From Candidatus Pedobacter colombiensis (GTDB taxonomy: Bacteria; Bacteroidota; Bacteroidia; Sphingobacteriales; Sphingobacteriaceae): a stretch of 64,000 bases of DNA. Shown here in pieces: positions 1-8,797 of the stretch. The notes below the pieces were generated by a model. It searched no databases. It saw only the letters and a list, made by a program, of their open reading frames with translations, and was not told the DNA's origin. The first letter of the stretch is position 1, and every line of letters begins with the position of its first letter. The stretch lies in NCBI GenBank assembly GCA_029202485.1, contig CP119313.1:2046001-2110000 (forward strand). The letters run 5' to 3'. The translations under genes were made by a program, and so were the position numbers.

Positions 1-510
1 ATGAAAGTACGTAATACATTTATTATATTTCTTGTGAGTGGGTTCTGGCATGGTGCTAATTGGACATTTATTATATGGGGCTTTTTAAATGCACTATTTA
101 TTATGCCTTCAATCCTATTTGAAACAAATAGAAAGAATCTTGATATTGTTGCACAAGGAAAATATTTACCATCCATGAAAGAAGCTATCACTATGCTTTT
201 TACTTTTAGTTTAACGCTTATTGCATGGATATTTTTCAGAGCACAGGATTTAAATCATGCAGTAAGTTATATTTATGGCATATTTTCTCCAACTATTTTC
301 TCAGCGCCAAAAGTTGAGCCCTATTCTTTATTTCTTTTAATATTACTTTTTATGATTATAGAGTGGCTTGGGAGAGAACAGCAATATGCAATTGCTTCTT
401 TTGGTATAAAGAGAAATAGATTATATAGGTGGGCATTTTATTTGGTGCTTATAATTATTATATTTTCTTTTTCAGGAGGAGAACAACAATTTATTTACTT
501 CCAATTTTAA
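1..510 (+). CDS. MBOAT-family membrane O-acyltransferase, C-terminal part
   Basis: The gene is cut by the window edge: only the last 169 residues are visible, and the Met at base 1 is probably internal, since the family usually has about 450-480 residues. The visible part opens with the family hallmark SGFWHGANWTFIIWG, which contains the invariant catalytic histidine, followed by three or four hydrophobic spans. MBOAT enzymes of this AlgI/DltB type move an acyl group, usually acetyl, across the inner membrane onto an exported glycan. The stop is 3 nt before the next gene, which encodes an SGNH-like protein; that pairing is typical of polysaccharide O-acetylation modules. The acceptor glycan is unknown but is probably made by the surrounding locus. 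Confidence 0.85.
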   Translation: MKVRNTFIIFLVSGFWHGANWTFIIWGFLNALFIMPSILFETNRKNLDIVAQGKYLPSMKEAITMLFTFSLTLIAWIFFRAQDLNHAVSYIYGIFSPTIFSAPKVEPYSLFLLILLFMIIEWLGREQQYAIASFGIKRNRLYRWAFYLVLIIIIFSFSGGEQQFIYFQF

Positions 511-513
511 TTT

Positions 514-1524
514 ATGGAAAAGTTTATTAAGCAGTTATTTGCCTTTATCCTATTTACTTCCATCCCGTTTTTAATAGTGTTTTGTGGATATTTATATTTC
601 GATCCATTTAAAGTTATTAATACTTATAATGATTACTCCTATCCATTTGTGATTCCTAATAGGGATTATGTTTCCACAGAAATGTTTATAAAGAATTATA
701 AGAAGTATCACTATAATTCTTTCATTTTTGGAAGTTCAAGGACAATAGGATATAAACCTTCATCGTGGAAAGAATATCTTTCTAAAGATGATGTACCATT
801 TTTATTCGATGCCTCTAAAGAATCTATTTATGGTATTTATACTAAATTAAGATATTTAGATTCGGTACATGTAAATATAGACAATGCTTTAATAATCATT
901 TGCAGGGATGCTACTTTTATTGAAACTGGTAACTCATCAGGCCATCTTTATATCAAACACCCAGTTGTAACCCGTGAAAGTAGGTTTGATTTTCAAAATG
1001 AGTTTTTCAAAGCCTATGTGAATCCCAAATTTATTTTTGATTTCTATTTTTATAAACTTACAGGTACTTATAGACCTTTTATGGCCGGAGTGATTGAGAA
1101 TAAAAGGATAAAATATGATACAATTAGCAATCAGTTGATATTTTTAGATCGTGAGATTGAAATCAATAATAATCCTAAGCACTATTATTTAGATAAAAAA
1201 GATGTTTTTTATACTAGATCGGGTGAAAAGACAGATTCCGTCAATAGAATTAAAAATGTTCATACTTTAATGTTGAATGAAATTGCCATGATATTGAAAA
1301 AGCATAAAACAAATTATAAAATAATTTTAAGCCCACTTTATGAACAAATAAAATTTTCCCCTGTAGATAAAAGAATTCTAACAAAAATATTTGGCACAAA
1401 CTTATATGATTTTTCCGGGAAAAATCAATTTACTGAATCAAAAACTAACTATTATGAAAACAGTCACTATAGGCCTATAGTTGGAGATAGCATTCTGAAA
1501 TTAATTTATCAAAAGAAACATTAA
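514..1524 (+). CDS. SGNH-hydrolase-like partner of the MBOAT acyltransferase
   Basis: This 336-residue protein has one N-terminal membrane anchor (about residues 8-30) and a presumably periplasmic body. Motif FGSSRTIGY near residue 73 occupies the block I position of DltD/AlgJ-like SGNH proteins, and NSHYRPIVGD near the C-terminus looks like the block V catalytic His region. Proteins of this type complete acyl transfer begun by the MBOAT enzyme. The start lies 3 nt after the upstream stop, so the two are almost certainly co-transcribed. I infer the role from context and these two motifs; overall similarity to a named family is weak by eye. Confidence 0.6.
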   Translation: MEKFIKQLFAFILFTSIPFLIVFCGYLYFDPFKVINTYNDYSYPFVIPNRDYVSTEMFIKNYKKYHYNSFIFGSSRTIGYKPSSWKEYLSKDDVPFLFDASKESIYGIYTKLRYLDSVHVNIDNALIIICRDATFIETGNSSGHLYIKHPVVTRESRFDFQNEFFKAYVNPKFIFDFYFYKLTGTYRPFMAGVIENKRIKYDTISNQLIFLDREIEINNNPKHYYLDKKDVFYTRSGEKTDSVNRIKNVHTLMLNEIAMILKKHKTNYKIILSPLYEQIKFSPVDKRILTKIFGTNLYDFSGKNQFTESKTNYYENSHYRPIVGDSILKLIYQKKH

Positions 1525-1546
1525 ATGACTAATACTTAGCAGCACG

Positions 1547-2419
1547 TTATTGAATAGTTGTTTTTTTCGACTCGTGAATTGCATCTTCTGGTAATTTAGA
1601 ATTGAAATTTTTGAAAAAGCGTTTTAATTCTTTTTTGATGCGTACGGAAAATGCATTTGATAGGCTTCCATCTCTTTGTAATGTTCTCGGTCCTGTCCAA
1701 ACTCTCGCCTTATTGCTACGTACCTGCTTGATTTTTCCATATTTCATGAGGCCGAGGCACAATTGTCCATCGTCACCCCAAAAATTGGTTTCAATAAAGC
1801 CAATTTTTAGACCTAATTCTTTAACGTATCCCATACTTAATCCATAAGCATTAAAATAGGGCCTATTTAATTGTCTAAATTCAGAAATTATATCCTTCAT
1901 TCTTTCTAGAATAAAAAGTTTCCATCTTGGAAAAAGAGGCTCACTAATAAAGGAATAGCGGCCATAAATACATGCTACACCATTTTTTTGCAAAATTTTT
2001 GTCATTTCACTTACCCAACAAGATGGATAGAAGCAGTCTGCATCCGCTAATAGAATATATTTTCCCCTTGCATTTTCTTGACCAAATTGCCTAGCAGGAC
2101 CGCATCCTTGTTTTTTTTCAAAAAGACCTTTTATATGTAGCTTATCGATTGTTTCTTGAGTTTTATCTTTTGAATTATTGTTTACAACTATAATCTCTAT
2201 CGGAAACTCAAATTCTGTTTTAGAAAGACTCGCAATACACTTTAAAATATTAATTTCTTCATTCCAAGCAGATATTAAGACCGTTACAAGAGGGGATTCC
2301 CCAATAATTCGATCTAAATCACTGTTTATTGTATCGAATACTTGTTGAGGTACTTCTTCCAGTTTATTATAACTAAAATCAAAATTATTAATCCATTTTG
2401 GATTGCTAAATAAATTCAT
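1547..2419 (-). CDS. Glycosyltransferase family 2
   Basis: A 290-residue GT-A fold enzyme. The N-terminal part carries VTVLISAWNEE (about residues 46-56) and VNNNSKDKTQ, the nucleotide-binding motifs of GT2, followed by the metal-binding LADADC near residue 125. A later WGDDGQL segment matches the usual acidic catalytic-base region. No membrane segment is obvious, so it should act at the cytoplasmic face on a lipid-linked glycan. Donor and acceptor cannot be deduced. The gene converges on the SGNH-like gene with a 22-nt gap, and an IS3 element lies upstream of its start, so that insertion may have displaced its promoter. Confidence 0.85.
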   Translation of the reverse strand: MNLFSNPKWINNFDFSYNKLEEVPQQVFDTINSDLDRIIGESPLVTVLISAWNEEINILKCIASLSKTEFEFPIEIIVVNNNSKDKTQETIDKLHIKGLFEKKQGCGPARQFGQENARGKYILLADADCFYPSCWVSEMTKILQKNGVACIYGRYSFISEPLFPRWKLFILERMKDIISEFRQLNRPYFNAYGLSMGYVKELGLKIGFIETNFWGDDGQLCLGLMKYGKIKQVRSNKARVWTGPRTLQRDGSLSNAFSVRIKKELKRFFKNFNSKLPEDAIHESKKTTIQ

Positions 2420-2583
2420 GTATTTTATATATCAAAGAAGTACAAATTACATAATAAAAACTGAAAAATCCTAGTTAGCTAATATTCATAATGCATGAAT
2501 TAAATTATCAATATATAAGTCAATTCGTTTTTGGAGAAAACTTTTTTGTAAATTTAATATGTCTTAATTAGTATTCTATATAA

Positions 2584-2606
2584 TACTCCCCAAATATTGG
2601 ACAGCT
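2584..2606. repeat. Left terminal inverted repeat of the IS3 element
   Basis: Twenty-three bases starting TACTCCC and ending GGACAGCT; they match the reverse complement of the right end at 17 of 23 positions. Confidence 0.75.
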
Positions 2607-2629
2607 GATTAAATTCATAAATTTAACAG

Positions 2630-2914
2630 TTGAAAATGAAAAAAGAGCGTAGAAAATTCAGTTCTGTTTTCAAGACCAAAGTGGTGCTTGAAGCAATTAA
2701 GGAAAGTAGTACCATGCAAGAACTTGCGTCCAAATACAGTCTCCATCCCACACAGATCACCGCGTGGAAGCGTGAATTTCTTGAGAAAGCCGATACGGTG
2801 TTTGGTTCAGAGAAACCAGATGAAAAGGAAGAATCTAAAGAGAAGGAACTGTACTCCAAGATTGGCGAACTTCAGATCCAGGTTGATTTCCTAAAAAAAG
2901 TCTTGGGGAAATGA
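2630..2914 (+). CDS. IS3-family transposase OrfA
   Basis: This 94-residue protein has the transposase_8 helix-turn-helix: RKFSSVFKTKVV is the first helix region and SLHPTQITAWKREFL the recognition part. A leucine-rich C-terminal coiled coil follows (ELYSKIGELQIQVDFLKKVLG), used in the family for OrfA/OrfAB multimerisation. OrfA binds the terminal repeats. Its stop overlaps the orfB start as ATGA, and an A7 run just before it allows a -1 frameshift to give the OrfAB fusion. Confidence 0.92.
   Translation: MKMKKERRKFSSVFKTKVVLEAIKESSTMQELASKYSLHPTQITAWKREFLEKADTVFGSEKPDEKEESKEKELYSKIGELQIQVDFLKKVLGK
2893..2899 (+). other. Probable programmed -1 frameshift site between orfA and orfB
   Basis: Seven A's followed by G. 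In the orfA frame this reads ctA AAA AAA g, a canonical slippery heptamer. Slipping back one base after the second AAA continues through AGT CTT GGG GAA straight into the orfB frame with no stop, which would yield the OrfAB transposase. Confidence 0.7.
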
Positions 2915-3762
2915 GTATGATTGAAAGGCGTAGCCTTATTTCCCCGGAGCACCAGGCGCTGAGTATTGCCAGTCAGTGCAAGCTACTGAACTTGCAGCGC
3001 AGCTGCTATTATTTCAAGCCTAAAGGCGAGTCGCTGTTCAACCAGTCGATAATGAATTTGATTGACCGTAAGTTTCTTGACTGCCCGTTTTACGGCGTGG
3101 ACCGGATGACTGCGTATCTTAACAAAGATTTGGGATGTCATGTGAATAACAAGCGTATACGTCGTCTTTATCGTGTGATGAACCTGCGGACAATTTATCC
3201 TAAAAAGAACCTGAGCAAGGCTAATGCGGCACACCATAAATATCCATATTTGCTGAAAGGCTTGAAAATAGATCGGCCGGGCCAGGTTTGGCAGGCTGAT
3301 ATCACTTATATTCCCATGTTCAGAGGCTTCATGTATATGTTTGCCATTATTGATGTGTACAGCCGAAAGATTGTCGGATGGAGCATTTCAAATACCATGA
3401 CCGTAGAATGGTGCAGAGATGTACTGCTTGAAACCATTGAAGAACATGGTACACCTGGTATATTTAATACGGATCAAGGCTCACAGTTCACCAGTCCGAT
3501 CTTCACTAAAGCACTTAAAGACAGTAATGTAAGTATATCTATGGATGGCAAGGGAAGAGCCTTGGATAATGTGTTCATTGAGCGATTCTGGAGATCTTTG
3601 AAACAGGAGTATATTTATCTTAACCCACCTAACGGTGGTATGGAATTATTCCAGGGTATAAAACGGTATGTGGAATTTTATAACAATGAACGAAGGCATC
3701 GGTCAATGGACGATCTTACGCCAAATGAGGTATTCTATCAAAATAATAAAAAAGTGTCCTAA
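2911..3762 (+). CDS. IS3-family transposase OrfB (DDE integrase core)
   Basis: This 283-residue protein has an N-terminal HTH_21-like region (YGVDRMTAYLNKD) and an rve integrase core. The catalytic triad is intact: Asp130 in VWQADITYIP, Asp188 in NTDQGSQF and Glu224 in NVFIERFWRSLK, with the D-to-E spacing of 35 typical of IS3. The C-terminus NERRHRSMDDLTPNEVF is also typical. Translation either starts at its own ATG, overlapping the orfA stop, or occurs as the frameshift fusion. Base composition is GC-richer than the AT-rich glycan genes around it, which fits a recent arrival. Confidence 0.93.
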   Translation: MSMIERRSLISPEHQALSIASQCKLLNLQRSCYYFKPKGESLFNQSIMNLIDRKFLDCPFYGVDRMTAYLNKDLGCHVNNKRIRRLYRVMNLRTIYPKKNLSKANAAHHKYPYLLKGLKIDRPGQVWQADITYIPMFRGFMYMFAIIDVYSRKIVGWSISNTMTVEWCRDVLLETIEEHGTPGIFNTDQGSQFTSPIFTKALKDSNVSISMDGKGRALDNVFIERFWRSLKQEYIYLNPPNGGMELFQGIKRYVEFYNNERRHRSMDDLTPNEVFYQNNKKVS

Positions 3763-3875
3763 ATAATCTTAAGTTTGACCTATAGCTGTCCAGCAAACCG
3801 GGAGTACTTCACTAAATGCATTGTAATTGATTATTATTCCAAATTCTTGCCTATCTTTAATTCTGATTAAAGACA

Positions 3876-4451
3876 ATGAATAGGAGAACTACTATAAAGA
3901 GTATTTTGGCAGTAGGTATATTAGGTACTTCTACATTTTCTATTTTTAAATGGAGTAGTTTTAGGAAAAGAACGGATTTGTTTTTTTTAACAACCCAAAG
4001 GAGATTAATCGAAGAGTTATCCGAAATGATTATTCCCAGAACAGAAGCGCCAGGGGCTAAAGATGCTAATGTTGCAGATTTTATATTACAAACTGTTTTG
4101 TATTGTTTGGATATTCATGAACAAAATAATTTTATTTCTGGACTTCAGGATTTAGAAGATTATAGTATAGAAAATTATAAATCCTCCTTTTTAGATTGTA
4201 GTATTATGAATAAAAATAAAATTTTAAAGCATTTTGAAAATAGAGATGTATATTCTTATCATATCTTAAATAAGGTTAGAAATAGACTGTTTGGAAGATC
4301 TTTTTTTGCTCAATTAAAAGAATTCGTAATCGTGGGGTACTGTACCTCAGAAATAGGTGCTACAAAAGGACTGGCGTATGATTACATACCGGGGAATTAC
4401 GAAGCTTGTATTTCAATCCAGCCTCATCAAAAATCCTGGGCTACAAAATAA
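3876..4451 (+). CDS. Gluconate 2-dehydrogenase subunit 3 family protein (small subunit of a GMC dehydrogenase)
   Basis: This 191-residue protein opens with MNRRTTIKSILAVGILG, a twin-arginine-like signal. ELSEMIIPRTEAPGAKDANV and, near the end, GYCTSEIGATKGLAYDYIPG are characteristic of the gluconate 2-dehydrogenase subunit 3 family. In known enzymes, such as glucoside 3-dehydrogenases, this small subunit carries the Tat signal and hitch-hikes the flavoprotein into the periplasm. The GMC gene begins 10 nt after this stop, so they form a two-gene unit. It lies just downstream of the IS3 element, which could affect its promoter. Confidence 0.85.
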   Translation: MNRRTTIKSILAVGILGTSTFSIFKWSSFRKRTDLFFLTTQRRLIEELSEMIIPRTEAPGAKDANVADFILQTVLYCLDIHEQNNFISGLQDLEDYSIENYKSSFLDCSIMNKNKILKHFENRDVYSYHILNKVRNRLFGRSFFAQLKEFVIVGYCTSEIGATKGLAYDYIPGNYEACISIQPHQKSWATK

Positions 4452-4461
4452 ACAGAACTTT

Positions 4462-6153
4462 ATGAACATTAATAATAAATCAAAAAAGCAGAATACGTAT
4501 GATGCAATTGTAATTGGTTCAGGTATTAGTGGAGGTTGGGCTGCAATGGAATTATGTAAAAAGGGACTGAAAACACTATTACTAGAGCGTGGCAGAGATG
4601 TTCAACATATAAAAGATTATCCAACAGCTAATCTTAATCCTTGGGATTTTGAATTTAGAATGCAAAATACTAGAAAAGATGGGGAGGAAGATCCAGTACA
4701 AAGTAAAGCTTATTATGCAGGAGATAAACATTTTTATGTAAGAGATAAAGAGCATCCTTATATACAGGAGAAACCGTTTAATTGGTTCAGGGGGTATCAA
4801 GTGGGGGGGAAATCCTTATTGTGGGGTAGGCAATGTTATCGCTTAAGCGATTTAGATTTTGAAGCTAATTTCAAGGAGAATGTAGGTGTAGACTGGCCAA
4901 TACGTTATAAAGATTTAGCACCTTGGTATGATTATGTTGAATCTTATATAGGGGTTAGCGGACAAAAAGAAAATTTACCACATTTGCCAGACGGCATTTT
5001 TTTACCACCAATGCAATTAAACTGTATTGAGAACCATTTAGCTGCATCTATAAAAAAAAATGAACAAAACAGGTTGTTGACTATAGCTAGAGTGGCCAAT
5101 TTAACAAAGGGCTGGGATAATCGGGGACCGTGCATGAATCGGAACTTATGTACCAGAGGTTGCCCTTTTGGTGGTTATTTTAGTAGTAATAGTTCAACTA
5201 TTCCAACTGCTTTTGCAACTGGAAGTCTTACATTAAGACCTTTTTCTATTGTAACAGAGATTATTTATAATGATCAGCTACAAAAAGCTGATGGAGTGCG
5301 TGTCATTGATACAAACACCCATGAAACAGTGGAGTTTTTTTCCAAAATAATTTTTGTAAATGCTTCAACTATCCCTACAACATCAATCCTTTTGAACTCA
5401 AAATCAGATCGTTTTCCTAATGGGTTAGGTAATGACAGTGGACAGCTAGGCCATAATTTAATGGATCATCATTCCTCTGCAGGAGCATCTGGTGTTCATG
5501 AAGGTTTTTTGGATAGTTATTATAAGGGTAGAAGACCTTGTGGTTTTTTAATTCCAAGATATAGAAATCTAAGTGAAAAAGAAAAAAATGATTTTAAAAG
5601 AGGATACAATATACAAGGAGGTGGTGAACGTCAAGGATATTCGGATAGAATAAATATTGGTGGTTTTGGTAAGGATTTTAAGACACAACTAATCACTCCA
5701 GGAAATTGGACTGTGTGGATGGCCGGATGGGGAGAATGTTTGCCTTATTTTGACAACCAAATCTCTCTTGATAGTGAACAAAAGGATCAGTGGGGGCTAC
5801 CTCTTGTTAAAATTGATTTCTCATTTAGAGATAACGAAAACAAAATGATGAAGGATATACAAGAGACATCTCTGGAAATGCTTGAAAATGCAGGGTTTAA
5901 GGCGAGTTCGTTTAACTATAATAAGCCTGGTGGATCAACAGTCCATGAAATGGGCACTGCTAGAATGGGACTTGATGTTAAAACATCAATATTGAATCGA
6001 TTCAATCAAATACATAGCGTGAAAAATGTTTTTGTTACGGATGGTAGTTCTATGGCATCTTCTGGATGTCAGAACCCATCATTAACTTATATGGCCTTAA
6101 CAGCTAGGGCTTGTAATTTTGCTTTTGAAAAATTAAAATCAGGTGAATTGTGA
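4462..6153 (+). CDS. GMC-family FAD-dependent oxidoreductase (sugar or glucoside dehydrogenase-like)
   Basis: I chose the ATG that gives 563 residues; the frame is open further upstream but there overlaps the previous gene. The Rossmann FAD motif YDAIVIGSGISGGWAAMELC lies at the N-terminus, a middle cysteine-containing stretch reads RNLCTRGCPFGG, and the C-terminal GMC block has the catalytic His in TVHEMGTARMG and NPSLTYMALTARA. The partner small subunit and overall layout resemble periplasmic glucoside 3-dehydrogenases, which make 3-keto sugars. Substrate identity is inference. Another possibility, given the glycan locus, is oxidation of a lipid-linked sugar. Confidence 0.88.
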   Translation: MNINNKSKKQNTYDAIVIGSGISGGWAAMELCKKGLKTLLLERGRDVQHIKDYPTANLNPWDFEFRMQNTRKDGEEDPVQSKAYYAGDKHFYVRDKEHPYIQEKPFNWFRGYQVGGKSLLWGRQCYRLSDLDFEANFKENVGVDWPIRYKDLAPWYDYVESYIGVSGQKENLPHLPDGIFLPPMQLNCIENHLAASIKKNEQNRLLTIARVANLTKGWDNRGPCMNRNLCTRGCPFGGYFSSNSSTIPTAFATGSLTLRPFSIVTEIIYNDQLQKADGVRVIDTNTHETVEFFSKIIFVNASTIPTTSILLNSKSDRFPNGLGNDSGQLGHNLMDHHSSAGASGVHEGFLDSYYKGRRPCGFLIPRYRNLSEKEKNDFKRGYNIQGGGERQGYSDRINIGGFGKDFKTQLITPGNWTVWMAGWGECLPYFDNQISLDSEQKDQWGLPLVKIDFSFRDNENKMMKDIQETSLEMLENAGFKASSFNYNKPGGSTVHEMGTARMGLDVKTSILNRFNQIHSVKNVFVTDGSSMASSGCQNPSLTYMALTARACNFAFEKLKSGEL

Positions 6154-6165
6154 TTGATAGATTAC

Positions 6166-7053
6166 TTAGCTTATTTTTTTCCTAAATTTCTCTAGAATAT
6201 TACTTGTCTTTTTAAGATATCTTTTTGTCTCGCTAATTGGTTTAAAACCTTTCCATTCAGTTTGATTTAAATACTCAAAAAATATGGCTTTATAAGCCTC
6301 ACTGTATTTATAAGATTTGTAAATAGGTTTTCTTCCCGTAAAATGAATTAGAAAGGGGGTTTTATCTTCAGAATAAGCAAAGCGATTCCATAAAGGATCT
6401 AGTTCCTTCCATTCTTTAGCTAGAATTGCATTTAATCCATACTGATCTTGAAATTGAGCTAAAGAGCTATTGTCAAATATACAATCAATTACTTTATTTG
6501 TAATATCTGACTTTTGCCATTTCTTAATATCAATAACCATCAATCCGGCATTAAAATATTTATTGTCGGGCTCAATTCCTAACTGCTCATAATTACTAAT
6601 TCCTCCCCATTTGCTAACTATTTGAATAAATTGATCTTGAACTGCTGCTACAATATTTGAATCAAGGTCAATTAGCCATAATTTACTTATATCTTCCAAT
6701 ACAATCATATCAACGTCTAGGAAGATTACTTTTTTAAAGGTACTAGGAATAAAATAAGGTATAAACAGTCTGGTGTATATATTGAGAGGTAAACTGCTTT
6801 TATCCAGTGGGATCCTTGTATTTTCTGGCAGACAATCTTTCATAGGAAGCCAGTGGATGCTAATGTTTTGAGTATTAATAGAGTTGATGATTTTTACTTT
6901 ATTCGCTTCTGTTATCTTGTCCTCGACAATGAAGAACTCAAGTTTCTCATTGCTAAGATGATTTAGTTCAATAGATTTAATTAAAGCGGTAAGTAAAATG
7001 GCATAATGATCGTCACAAACACAAACAATAACAATGGGATCAATTTTTTGCAT
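6166..7053 (-). CDS. Glycosyltransferase family 8
   Basis: The start chosen is the ATG of MQKIDPIVIVC (295 residues); a TTG nine codons earlier is the only alternative. The GT8 (LgtC-like) signature is clear: PIVIVCVCDDHYAILL at the N-terminus, FLDVDMIVLEDISKLW with the metal-binding DxD, YFNAGLMVIDIKKW, and DQYGLNAILAKEWKELD near residue 215. The HFTGRKPIYKS stretch carries the family's late His. These enzymes retain anomeric configuration and typically add Gal or Glc to LPS core or capsule. It shares direction with the flippase gene upstream (79-nt gap). Confidence 0.9.
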   Translation of the reverse strand: MQKIDPIVIVCVCDDHYAILLTALIKSIELNHLSNEKLEFFIVEDKITEANKVKIINSINTQNISIHWLPMKDCLPENTRIPLDKSSLPLNIYTRLFIPYFIPSTFKKVIFLDVDMIVLEDISKLWLIDLDSNIVAAVQDQFIQIVSKWGGISNYEQLGIEPDNKYFNAGLMVIDIKKWQKSDITNKVIDCIFDNSSLAQFQDQYGLNAILAKEWKELDPLWNRFAYSEDKTPFLIHFTGRKPIYKSYKYSEAYKAIFFEYLNQTEWKGFKPISETKRYLKKTSNILEKFRKKIS

Positions 7054-7132
7054 TAATTTGGAGTTTTTGATTTTATTCAACTAATATAAACAAATATAGA
7101 ACAGGAAAATTAGTTTTTACGTAATATCGAAA

Positions 7133-8566
7133 CTAAAGTGATTTTTTAAGTTCTAAAATTTCACTTAATGAAAGTTTATACTTTAATGTAAGTCCTAAAT
7201 AAATTGATCCGCCTATTGCTATTTGAATAATGGTATGAAATAAATTGGTGCTGATTATAAAATGTTGATAAACTGCAATTACTACAACCATAATTAAGCA
7301 GAGTAAAATAGGTTTATAAATATTAGTAAAAAATTCTTTGAAGTAGTTTCCAATCAAATATTTCGCTAAAAAGGAGGTCAGAATAGTTTCTATAGTAGTA
7401 GTTAGCAAATTAGCATAAGCAACACCAATTAAACCAAATGAAGTTGAAAAGAAATAAAGTATTGGTAGTTTAATAATTAAAATAACAAGGTTCAAATAAA
7501 AAATTAAATTTGGTTTCCCTCTCGTAAATGCTAATGATGAAATTGGTGCTGTTATACACTTAAGAAGGCTAACGAATACGATAACTTTTACTAGTGGAAT
7601 AGTATCGATCCAGCCTTTCCCATAAACCAATGGTACCACGCTTGTAGAAGTGATAAAAAGCCCCGCTAATAATGGGAAATTGCAATAAGTAATAAAGTCA
7701 ATAATTTTAATATAGGCCCTTTTTAAACTTGCTACATCTTTGATTTTTGCCATTATAGGATAGGTTACCTGCATAATTATTGGGTTAAGTCTTACAATAG
7801 GATATACAGCTAATTGATAAGCTATAGTATATAATCCGAGAGCTTTTGCACCGATTATTTTTCCAATAATTATGCTCTCTGAATTACCTCCTGCATAAGA
7901 TAATATTCCTTCTCCTAAATTATACACGCCGAATCTTAAGTGATCTTTTATATCTTTTAAATTAAAATATAAAATTGGATTAAAAAGCTTGGTACCAATG
8001 GTAACAAAAAGTATGAGCTTAAATGCAGTATAAAATACTTCACCATATATTAATGAGAGCTCCTCATAATTATTGTAGGCCAGGGAAGTAGTTACAATAG
8101 TGCCAACCAAGCTAGAAGAAACATCGATTATAGCCAGGCTCTTAAATCTAAGTTCTTTTTGTAAAAGAATGTTATATATCTGTCCTGCATATATCAGAGG
8201 GAAATTGATCGAGGATATTCTTATGATATGAATTAGCCTAGGTTCATTAAAATAGTCAGCTATCAGATGTGAAAATAAATTAACCAATATCAGTAGTATA
8301 AAACCTAAACTAAGACTGGAATAAAAAATAGTTGAAAGTATTTTTTTATTTGTTTCCTGTTTGGAAATAATAGAATTTGTAAAACCAAGATTTGCAAAAA
8401 TATGGAAGAAGTTTATTGTTATAGTACTCATGGCTACTAAGCCAAAAGCTGAGGATTTTAAAACTCGGGCAATAATTGCCAACTGAAAAAAAGCAAACAA
8501 AACTGTTATTATTGTAGCCGTTGTGGTCCATTTGGCGCCATTGATAGCATTTTTTTGGTTACTCAT
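7133..8566 (-). CDS. Wzx-like polysaccharide flippase (MOP superfamily)
   Basis: A 477-residue polytopic protein with about 14 hydrophobic spans and the N-terminal pattern of the polysaccharide transporter family, including AKWTTTATIITVLFAFFQ and FGLVAMSTITINFFHIFANLGF. This family flips undecaprenyl-diphosphate-linked repeat units across the inner membrane. It is followed on the same strand by the GT8 gene, suggesting a Wzx/Wzy-type assembly. No Wzy polymerase was recognised in the window, so polymerisation may be encoded outside or may not occur. Start ATG gives MSNQKNAINGAKW. Confidence 0.88.
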   Translation of the reverse strand: MSNQKNAINGAKWTTTATIITVLFAFFQLAIIARVLKSSAFGLVAMSTITINFFHIFANLGFTNSIISKQETNKKILSTIFYSSLSLGFILLILVNLFSHLIADYFNEPRLIHIIRISSINFPLIYAGQIYNILLQKELRFKSLAIIDVSSSLVGTIVTTSLAYNNYEELSLIYGEVFYTAFKLILFVTIGTKLFNPILYFNLKDIKDHLRFGVYNLGEGILSYAGGNSESIIIGKIIGAKALGLYTIAYQLAVYPIVRLNPIIMQVTYPIMAKIKDVASLKRAYIKIIDFITYCNFPLLAGLFITSTSVVPLVYGKGWIDTIPLVKVIVFVSLLKCITAPISSLAFTRGKPNLIFYLNLVILIIKLPILYFFSTSFGLIGVAYANLLTTTIETILTSFLAKYLIGNYFKEFFTNIYKPILLCLIMVVVIAVYQHFIISTNLFHTIIQIAIGGSIYLGLTLKYKLSLSEILELKKSL

Positions 8567-8736
8567 TCTTTAAATCTATCGTTAATGTTTTATTCGAGTT
8601 AATCTGGTTATGTTAGGAACTCCAAAGCTGTGGCTAATATAGATCATTTATTACTATACAGCTTAACAAAGTTTGAATTAGATCAATTTGAAATTATTAT
8701 TGTTATCCAGATCCGTAAAAATAAAATGGTATATAT

Positions 8737-8780
8737 AAAAAAACAGGGAGAAAGTTTATTTAACTTCTCCCTGTTTTTTT
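8737..8780. terminator. Strong hairpin terminator, probably bidirectional
   Basis: AACAGGGAGAA pairs with TTCTCCCTGTT around a short AT-rich loop, with an A-run on the left and a T-run on the right. It lies directly downstream of the minus-strand lipoprotein gene and reads as a terminator on both strands. Confidence 0.8.
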
Positions 8781-8797
8781 ATATATAAATATAAACT

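Larger units (their letters stand above)
2584..3806 (+). mobile_element. IS3-family insertion sequence, apparently complete
   Basis: About 1.22 kb, bounded by imperfect 23-bp inverted repeats that both begin TACTCCC and share the inner block GGACAGCT (17 of 23 positions match by eye). Inside are two overlapping reading frames, orfA and orfB, in the classic IS3 arrangement with an A-run slippery site between them. Both frames are open and all DDE residues are present, so the element could be active. I could not find a convincing 3-4 bp target duplication: the left flank ends in tataa and the right flank begins cttca. The exact ends may therefore be off by a few bases, or the duplication has decayed. 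Confidence 0.9.

Noticed and set aside
2577..3812. Target-site duplication of the IS3 element
   Set aside because: Flanks tataa and cttca do not match in any 3-4 bp register I tried.
4357..4461. 35-codon N-terminal extension of the GMC gene
   Set aside because: It overlaps the small-subunit gene in another frame, and the FAD motif is correctly placed from the ATG at 4462.
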